A stretch of DNA of 64,000 nt from positions 2,920,001 to 2,984,000 of the forward strand of contig NZ_CP019427.1 of NCBI RefSeq assembly GCF_009834545.1, in the 5' to 3' direction. Positions 58,721 to 64,000 of this stretch are shown one piece after another (the first letter of the stretch is position 1; every line of letters starts with the position of its first letter). Position numbers and translations under genes: made by a program. The notes under the pieces were generated by a model. It worked only from the letters and a program-made list of their open reading frames with translations. It searched no databases and had not been told where the DNA came from. This DNA comes from Pseudomonas sp. S04 (GTDB lineage: Bacteria; Pseudomonadota; Gammaproteobacteria; Pseudomonadales; Pseudomonadaceae).

Positions 58721-60085
58721 ATGTCCCTGCGACCCGAATACCTTCACTCCCTGCTCGAAGACGACAAAGAACAGGGTATTTTCCGTTGCAAGCGCGAGAT
58801 GTTTACCGACCCGCGCCTGTTCGATCTTGAAATGCAGCACATTTTCGAGGGCAACTGGCTGTATCTGGCCCACGAGAGCCAGATCCCCAACAAAAACGAT
58901 TTCTACACCACCACCATGGGCCGCCAGTCGATCTTCATCGCGCGCAACAAGGACGGTGAGCTCAACGCCTTCATCAACGCCTGCAGCCACCGTGGGGCGA
59001 TGCTCTGCCGCCACAAGACCGGCAACAAATCGTCCTACACCTGCCCGTTCCATGGCTGGACCTTCAACAACTCCGGCAAGTTGCTCAAGGTCAAGGACCC
59101 CTCGGCGGCAGGCTACCCGGCCAGCTTCAACTGCGAAGGCTCCCACGACCTGACCAAAGTCGCGCGCTTCGAGTCCTACCGTGGCTTCCTGTTCGGCAGC
59201 CTCAAGGCCGATGTGGTGCCGCTGGTCGAGCACCTGGGGGAATCGGCGAAGATCATCGACATGATCGTCGATCAGTCCGCCGACGGCCTGGAAGTGCTGC
59301 GCGGCTCCAGCAGCTACATCTACGAAGGCAACTGGAAGCTCACCGCGGAAAATGGCGCCGACGGCTACCACGTCAGTTCCGTGCACTGGAACTATGCAGC
59401 CACCCAGAACCAGCGCAAGCAGCGTGAATGCGGGGACGAGAACCCGACCATGAGCGCCGGCACCTGGGCCAAGCAGGGCGGCGGCTTCTACTCCTTCGAC
59501 AAGGGCCACATGCTGCTCTGGACCCGCTGGTCCAACCCCGAGGACCGTCCGCTGTACGAACGCCGTGACGAATTGGCCAGGGACTTCGGCAAGGCGCGCG
59601 CCGACTGGATGATCGAGAACTCGCGCAACCTGTGCCTGTACCCCAACGTGTACCTGATGGACCAGTTCAGCTCGCAGATCCGCATTGCCCGGCCGATCTC
59701 GGTCAACCGCACCGAAATCACCATCTACTGCATCGCCCCCAAAGGGGAGAGCGACACCGCGCGCTCGAGCCGGATCCGCCAGTACGAAGACTTCTTCAAC
59801 GTCAGCGGCATGGCCACCCCGGACGACCTGGAAGAGTTCCGCTCCTGCCAGATGGGCTACCAGGGCAGCACCAGCGCCTGGAACGACATGTCCCGTGGCG
59901 CCGAACACTGGGTCGAAGGCGCCGACGAGGCGGCCAAGGAAATAGACCTGCACCCGTTGCTCAGTGGCGTTCGCACCGAAGACGAAGGGCTGTTCGTGCT
60001 GCAACACAAGTATTGGCAGCAAACCATGCTCAAGGCGCTGGACGCCGAGCAGTCGGCGTTGATCAAGGTGGAGGAACTGGCATGA
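58721..60085 (+). CDS. benA: Benzoate 1,2-dioxygenase large subunit BenA
   Basis: The 454-residue alpha subunit has the Rieske motif [12 protein letters not shown] then TCPFHGW and the mononuclear iron site [11 protein letters not shown]. It dihydroxylates benzoate with BenB and electrons from Ben[21 protein letters not shown] is the start, with GGAGG upstream. Its stop overlaps the benB start (ATGA). Confidence 0.97.
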   Translation: MSLRPEYLHSLLEDDKEQGIFRCKREMFTDPRLFDLEMQHIFEGNWLYLAHESQIPNKNDFYTTTMGRQSIFIARNKDGELNAFINACSHRGAMLCRHKTGNKSSYTCPFHGWTFNNSGKLLKVKDPSAAGYPASFNCEGSHDLTKVARFESYRGFLFGSLKADVVPLVEHLGESAKIIDMIVDQSADGLEVLRGSSSYIYEGNWKLTAENGADGYHVSSVHWNYAATQNQRKQRECGDENPTMSAGTWAKQGGGFYSFDKGHMLLWTRWSNPEDRPLYERRDELARDFGKARADWMIENSRNLCLYPNVYLMDQFSSQIRIARPISVNRTEITIYCIAPKGESDTARSSRIRQYEDFFNVSGMATPDDLEEFRSCQMGYQGSTSAWNDMSRGAEHWVEGADEAAKEIDLHPLLSGVRTEDEGLFVLQHKYWQQTMLKALDAEQSALIKVEELA

Positions 60086-60570
60086 GCGTGACCTACGACA
60101 CCGTGCGCGACTTTCTCTACCGCGAAGCGCGCTACCTCGACGACAAGGACTGGGACAACTGGCTGGAGCTGTACGCCGCCGACGCCAGCTTCTGGATGCC
60201 GTCCTGGGACGACAACGACGAGCTGACCGAAGACCCGCAGCGGGAAATTTCCCTGATCTGGTACGGCAACCGCACCGGCCTTGAAGACCGCATCTTCCGT
60301 ATCAAGACCGAGCGTTCCAGCGCCAGCGTGCCGGACACCCGGACCTCCCACAACATCAGCAACATCGAGCTGCTCGAACAGCACGACGGCCTGTGCAAGG
60401 TGCGCTTCAACTGGCACACCCTGAGTTTTCGCTACAAGACCGTCGACAGCTATTTCGGCAGCAGTTTCTACACCCTCGACGTGCGCGGTGACAGCCCGCT
60501 GATCAAGGCCAAGAAAGTGATCCTGAAGAACGACTACGTTCGCCAGGTCATCGATGTCTACCATTTGTGA
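60082..60570 (+). CDS. benB: Benzoate 1,2-dioxygenase small subunit BenB
   Basis: The 162-residue beta subunit begins [20 protein letters not shown] and has the family's [20 protein letters not shown] and [20 protein letters not shown] stretches. It forms the alpha3beta3 oxygenase with BenA. Confidence 0.96.
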   Translation: MSVTYDTVRDFLYREARYLDDKDWDNWLELYAADASFWMPSWDDNDELTEDPQREISLIWYGNRTGLEDRIFRIKTERSSASVPDTRTSHNISNIELLEQHDGLCKVRFNWHTLSFRYKTVDSYFGSSFYTLDVRGDSPLIKAKKVILKNDYVRQVIDVYHL

Positions 60571-60580
60571 GGCCGCGCGC

Positions 60581-61594
60581 ATGTCCCATTCCATCGCTTT
60601 GAATTTTGAAGACGGCGTCACCCGTTTTGTCGACGCCAACCCCGGTGAGACTGTGGCCGATGCCGCCTACCGCCAGGGCATCAACATCCCGCTGGATTGC
60701 CGCGATGGCGCCTGCGGGACCTGCAAGTGTTTTGCCGAGGCCGGGCGCTATGACCTGGGTGAGGAATACATCGAAGACGCGCTGACGGCCGAAGAGGCCG
60801 AGCAGGGGTTTGTCCTGACCTGCCAGATGCGCGCCCAGAGCGATTGCGTGGTGCGGGTGCCGGCCTCGTCCGATGTCTGCCGCACCCAGCAGGCCAGCTA
60901 CAGCGCCGCCATCAGCCAGGTGCGGCAGTTGTCGGACAGCACCATAGCCCTGTCGATCAAGGGTGAGGCCCTGAGCAAGCTGGCGTTCCTGCCGGGGCAA
61001 TACGTCAACCTGGGCATTCCCGGTAGCGAGCAGACCCGGGCCTATTCATTCAGCTCGCTGCAGCGTGACGGCGAGGTCAGCTTCCTGATCCGCAACGTTC
61101 CAGGCGGGTTGATGAGCAGCTTTCTCACCGGCATCGCCAAGGCCGGCGACTGCATGAGTCTGGCGGGCCCCCTGGGCAGTTTCTACCTGCGTGATATTCA
61201 GCGGCCGTTGTTGCTGCTGGCGGGCGGCACGGGACTGGCGCCATTCACCGCCATGCTGGAAAAAATCGCCGACCAGGGCAGTGCCCATCCGTTGCACCTG
61301 ATCTACGGGGTGACCAACGATTTTGACCTGGTAGAGCTCGATCGCCTGCAAACCTTGGCCGCGCGCATCCCCAACTTCAGCTTCAGCGCCTGCGTGGCCA
61401 ACCCGCAAAGCAGCCACCCGCTCAAGGGCTACGTGACCCAGCACATCGAACCCCGGCATTTGAACGATGGCGACGTCGACGTCTACCTCTGCGGTCCGCC
61501 CCCGATGGTCGAGGCGGTGAGCCAGTACATCCGCGAGCAGGGCATTGCACCGAAGAATTTCTACTACGAAAAATTTGCCGCCAGTGCTGCCTGA
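60581..61594 (+). CDS. benC: Benzoate 1,2-dioxygenase electron transfer component BenC
   Basis: The 337-residue reductase has an N-terminal 2Fe-2S ferredoxin (CRDGACGTCKCFAE, and a fourth Cys in LTCQMR), an FAD domain (TRAYSFSSLQ) and an NADH domain (LLAGGTGLAPFTAMLEKI, LCGPPPMVEAV). It passes electrons from NADH to BenA. The start MSHSIALNFEDGVTRFVDAN follows the benB stop by ten bases. Confidence 0.97.
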   Translation: MSHSIALNFEDGVTRFVDANPGETVADAAYRQGINIPLDCRDGACGTCKCFAEAGRYDLGEEYIEDALTAEEAEQGFVLTCQMRAQSDCVVRVPASSDVCRTQQASYSAAISQVRQLSDSTIALSIKGEALSKLAFLPGQYVNLGIPGSEQTRAYSFSSLQRDGEVSFLIRNVPGGLMSSFLTGIAKAGDCMSLAGPLGSFYLRDIQRPLLLLAGGTGLAPFTAMLEKIADQGSAHPLHLIYGVTNDFDLVELDRLQTLAARIPNFSFSACVANPQSSHPLKGYVTQHIEPRHLNDGDVDVYLCGPPPMVEAVSQYIREQGIAPKNFYYEKFAASAA

Positions 61595-61620
61595 CAGGCT
61601 CAGGCAGCCACCCCATCCCC

Positions 61621-61710
61621 TGTGGGAGCGGGCTTGCCCGCGATAGCGCCGGGTCAGCCAACAATGATGTTGACTGTGCCGAAGTCATCGCGGGCAAGCC
61701 CGCTCCCACA
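61621..61710. repeat. REPIN inside the ben operon, between benC and benD
   Basis: TGTGGGAGCGGGCTTGCCCG and CGGGCAAGCCCGCTCCCACA bound a ~50-bp centre including ATGTTGACTGTGCCG, the REPIN family of the 8778 array. It fills most of the 147-bp gap, so benD may be partly uncoupled. Confidence 0.92.
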
Positions 61711-61741
61711 GGGATCAGTCACACCGTCTTGAGGATTGGAA

Positions 61742-62515
61742 ATGCACAGATTCCACGAAAAAGTCGCGCTGGTTACCGGCGCAGCCCAGGGTATCGGGCG
61801 TCGAGTGGCCGAGCGCATGGCGGCGGAAGGTGCGCGCCTGGTGCTGGTTGATCGCTCTGAGCTGGTGTTCGAGTTGCAGGAGCAACTGGGCGCACACTGC
61901 GAAGTCCTGACCCTCACGGCCGACCTTGAACAATACACCGAGTGCGACCGGGTGATGCAGGCCGCGGTCGAGCGTTTCGGACGTCTCGACATCCTGATCA
62001 ACAATGTTGGCGGCACCATCTGGGCCAAGCCGTTCGAACATTACGAGGCGCAGCAGATCGAGGCGGAGGTCCGGCGGTCGTTGTTTCCGACCCTGTGGTG
62101 CTGTCACGCCGCATTGCCGTACATGTTGGAGCAGGGCAGTGGGGCGATCGTCAACGTCTCCTCCATCGCCACCCGCAGTGTCAATCGTGTGCCTTATGGC
62201 GCGGCCAAGGGCGGGGTCAACGCCCTTACGGCGTGCCTGGCCTTCGAAACCGCCGGGCGCGGGATCCGGGTCAATGCCACGGCCCCAGGTGGCACCGAAG
62301 CGCCGCCGCGGCGAATCCCGCGCAACAGCGCCGAGCAGAGCCCGCAGGAGCAGGTCTGGTACCAGCAGATCGTCGACCAGACCGTCGACAGCAGCCTGAT
62401 GAAGCGCTATGGCACCATTGATGAACAGGTCGAACCGATCCTGTTCCTGGCGTCCGACGCCGCGGCCTATATCACCGGGTTGGTAATGCCGGTGGGCGGT
62501 GGCGACCAGGGCTGA
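61742..62515 (+). CDS. benD: Benzoate dihydrodiol dehydrogenase BenD (SDR family)
   Basis: This 257-residue short-chain dehydrogenase oxidises and decarboxylates the benzoate cis-diol to catechol. Motifs: TGAAQGIGRR (NAD loop), NNVGGTIWAK, SSIATRS and the catalytic YGAAKGG. The start MHRFHEKVALVTGAAQ is chosen over an in-frame TTG two codons earlier. No benK, benE or benF transporter follows; dnaQ does. Confidence 0.95.
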   Translation: MHRFHEKVALVTGAAQGIGRRVAERMAAEGARLVLVDRSELVFELQEQLGAHCEVLTLTADLEQYTECDRVMQAAVERFGRLDILINNVGGTIWAKPFEHYEAQQIEAEVRRSLFPTLWCCHAALPYMLEQGSGAIVNVSSIATRSVNRVPYGAAKGGVNALTACLAFETAGRGIRVNATAPGGTEAPPRRIPRNSAEQSPQEQVWYQQIVDQTVDSSLMKRYGTIDEQVEPILFLASDAAAYITGLVMPVGGGDQG

Positions 62516-62604
62516 GGCCTGCAACTGCCATCGGGCGGTGCTTTGCAGCTCTGTGTTAAGATCGCCGCCCTACGCAAAATGCTACGCAGAAGGGGTGTAC
62601 ATAG

Positions 62605-63363
62605 ATGGCTCAGAGGATGGTGGTGCTCGACACCGAAACCACCGGCATGCCGGTAACCGACGGGCACCGGATCATCGAGATCGGTTGCGTCGAGTTGCTC
62701 GGCCGACGCCTGACGGGCCGGCATTTCCACGTCTATTTGCAGCCAGATCGGGAAAGTGACGAGGGCGCGATTGGCGTCCACGGCATCACCAACGAGTTCC
62801 TGGTGGGTAAGCCGCGCTTCGCTGAAGTGGCCGATGAGTTCTTTGAATTCATCAAGGGCGCCCAACTGATCATCCATAACGCGGCGTTCGACGTTGGTTT
62901 CATCAACAACGAATTTGCCCTGATGGGCGCGCACGACCGGGCGGACATCACCCAGCACTGCTCGATCCTCGACACCCTGATGATGGCCCGGGAGCGTCAC
63001 CCCGGGCAGCGCAACAACCTCGATGCCCTGTGCAAGCGATATGGCGTCGACAACTCCGGCCGTGAACTGCACGGCGCCTTGCTCGACTCCGAGATCCTTG
63101 CCGACGTCTACCTGACCATGACCGGCGGCCAGACCAGCCTGTCGTTGGCTGGCAATGCGTCTGACGGTAACGGTTCGGGTGATGGCTCCGGCAGCCAGGC
63201 CAGTGAAATCCGTCGCCTGCCGGCGGATCGCACCCCGGCGCGGATCATTCGGGCCAGCGAAGCCGAACTGGCCGAGCATGCCGTGCGCCTGGAAATCATC
63301 GCCAAGTCCGCCGGCGCGCCCGCGCTGTGGACCCAACTGGCCGAAGCCAAAGCCCTGGGCTGA
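62605..63363 (+). CDS. dnaQ: DNA polymerase III epsilon subunit, DnaQ
   Basis: This 252-residue proofreading 3'-5' exonuclease shows the exonuclease motifs LDTETTGM (ExoI Asp/Glu), HNAAFDVGFINNEF (ExoII Asp), and HGALLDSEILADVYL (ExoIII His/Asp). A clamp-binding peptide QTSLSL follows at about residue 174, then a Gly/Ser-rich linker and a C-terminal polymerase-binding segment. Normally dnaQ is next to rnhA; here it is separated by about 8.8 kb. Confidence 0.96.
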   Translation: MAQRMVVLDTETTGMPVTDGHRIIEIGCVELLGRRLTGRHFHVYLQPDRESDEGAIGVHGITNEFLVGKPRFAEVADEFFEFIKGAQLIIHNAAFDVGFINNEFALMGAHDRADITQHCSILDTLMMARERHPGQRNNLDALCKRYGVDNSGRELHGALLDSEILADVYLTMTGGQTSLSLAGNASDGNGSGDGSGSQASEIRRLPADRTPARIIRASEAELAEHAVRLEIIAKSAGAPALWTQLAEAKALG

Positions 63364-63380
63364 GGAAGTAGCGCCGACCC

Positions 63381-63493
63381 TGTGGGAGCGGGCGCCCGCT
63401 TGCGGCTTGTCCGTGATGGACTTAAGGACCCCGCGTTGAGCCTGGCTTGGCGCGGCATCGTTCACGACCATCGCGGGCAAGCCCGCTCCCGCA
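63381..63493. repeat. REPIN between dnaQ and the decarboxylase gene
   Basis: TGTGGGAGCGGGCGCCCGCT at 63381 and ATCGCGGGCAAGCCCGCTCC ending about 63493 are the two halves. The remaining gap to 63667 contains no convincing gene and probably the decarboxylase promoter. Confidence 0.8.
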
Positions 63494-63667
63494 GGGGGAC
63501 GGTGTACCCATGGATTGTGCGGGCTTTTGTGCCGGGTTCATGGTGTTCTCGTATCAGCCATACCGTTTACCCGTAGGTTCCGGTGCATCGCTCGCTACAT
63601 GGGCCGCAACCCTCTACCCTGAGTGTATTGGCAGACCATGGTCCGCCGTCTCAGGACGCCAAGCCCC

Positions 63668-64000
63668 ATGTACAAAGACTTGAAGTTCCCGGTCCTCATC
63701 GTTCACCGCGACATCAAGGCCGACACGGTTGCCGGTGACCGTGTCCGGGGTATTGCCAGGGAGTTGGAGCAGGAAGGTTTCAGCGTCGTGTCGGCGGTGG
63801 ATTACGCGGAAGGGCGACTGGTTGCCTCGACTCACCACGGCCTGGCGTGCATGTTGATTGCCGCCGAGGGGGCGGGGGAAAACACCCACCTGCTGCAGAA
63901 CATGGCCGAGTTGATCCGGGTGGCCCGCGCCCGGGCGCCGAACCTGCCGATTTTCGCCCTGGGCGAACAGGTCACCCTGGAAAACGCCCCGGCCGACGCC
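63668..64000 (+). CDS. ldcA: Orn/Lys/Arg decarboxylase, LdcA type (3' truncated by window edge)
   Basis: The first 111 residues, beginning MYKDLKFPVLIVHRDIKADT, are the N-terminal wing domain of bacterial basic amino acid decarboxylases (NMAELIRVARARAPNLPIFA). The catalytic PLP domain lies outside. In P. aeruginosa a lysine decarboxylase lies just downstream of dnaQ in this position, so lysine is the likely substrate. This is inference from synteny. Confidence 0.8.
   Translation, partial: MYKDLKFPVLIVHRDIKADTVAGDRVRGIARELEQEGFSVVSAVDYAEGRLVASTHHGLACMLIAAEGAGENTHLLQNMAELIRVARARAPNLPIFALGEQVTLENAPADA

Overview
The window is a Pseudomonas chromosome segment, most likely from the P. fluorescens group. 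Three things suggest this: GC-rich coding DNA with P. aeruginosa/P. putida-like proteins, abundant GTGGGAGC-type REP/REPIN repeats, and a right-hand gene order (fabI, peptide ABC transporter, mltD, gloB, yafS, rnhA, dnaQ, ldc-type decarboxylase) that I recall from P. aeruginosa. I see no rRNA, tRNA, CRISPR, transposase or phage genes.

Layout. (1) 1-3.5 kb: an AT-richer left edge with a truncated Lrp/AsnC regulator and a small protein that seems to lack its DNA-binding tail, then a LysR regulator divergent from a zinc-type alcohol dehydrogenase/quinone reductase. (2) 4-8.8 kb: an unrecognised 482-aa protein, a MocR-type (GntR-aminotransferase) regulator and phosphoglucomutase. (3) 8.8-9.5 kb: a tandem array of five REPINs with an exact 133-bp period. 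(4) 9.6-33.2 kb: a very complete PQQ-dependent alcohol oxidation locus (ped/exa-erb type). It holds the AgmR/ErbR/PedR1 regulator, a PQQ-associated ABC transporter set (CXXCW protein, permease, ATPase, beta-propeller, binding protein), a tiny 40-codon ORF, the PedS2/PedR2 two-component pair, a pentapeptide-repeat protein, the Ca-type dehydrogenase PedE, cytochrome PedF, a periplasmic binding protein, a SoxYZ-like carrier, a zinc hydrolase, the lanthanide-type dehydrogenase PedH, aldehyde dehydrogenase PedI, pqqABCDE, the iron alcohol dehydrogenase ErcA and a hybrid kinase. (5) 33.3-41.7 kb: reductive pyrimidine degradation (RutR-like regulator, PreA/PreT, dihydropyrimidinase, NCS1 permease, N-carbamoyl-beta-alanine amidohydrolase). 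(6) 41.7-53.8 kb: fabI, an Npp/Yej-type peptide transporter with two binding proteins, mltD, gloB, a methyltransferase and rnhA. (7) 54-62.5 kb: a benzoate-catechol island (catR, catBCA, benR, benABCD) lying between rnhA and dnaQ. (8) 62.6-64 kb: dnaQ and the start of a lysine/ornithine/arginine decarboxylase.

How the parts work together. PedE (Ca) and PedH (lanthanide) oxidise alcohols in the periplasm with PQQ made by PqqA-E, and PedF takes the electrons. PedI oxidises the aldehydes. PedS2/R2, AgmR and the ErcS-like kinase probably control expression. A recurrent 13-bp site, typified by TACCAAGGTAGTA, lies about 80-135 bp upstream of most transcription units in this locus. It looks like a shared operator for one of the NarL/FixJ-type regulators. 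The benzoate island carries textbook-like CatR (ATAC-N7-GTAT) and BenR (two TGCA-N6-GGNTA direct repeats) sites.

Most worth following up are the shared PQQ-regulon site, the PQQ-associated ABC transporter and SoxYZ/zinc-hydrolase relay of unknown substrate, the 40-codon ORF before pedS2, the 133-bp REPIN array, and the island between rnhA and dnaQ.
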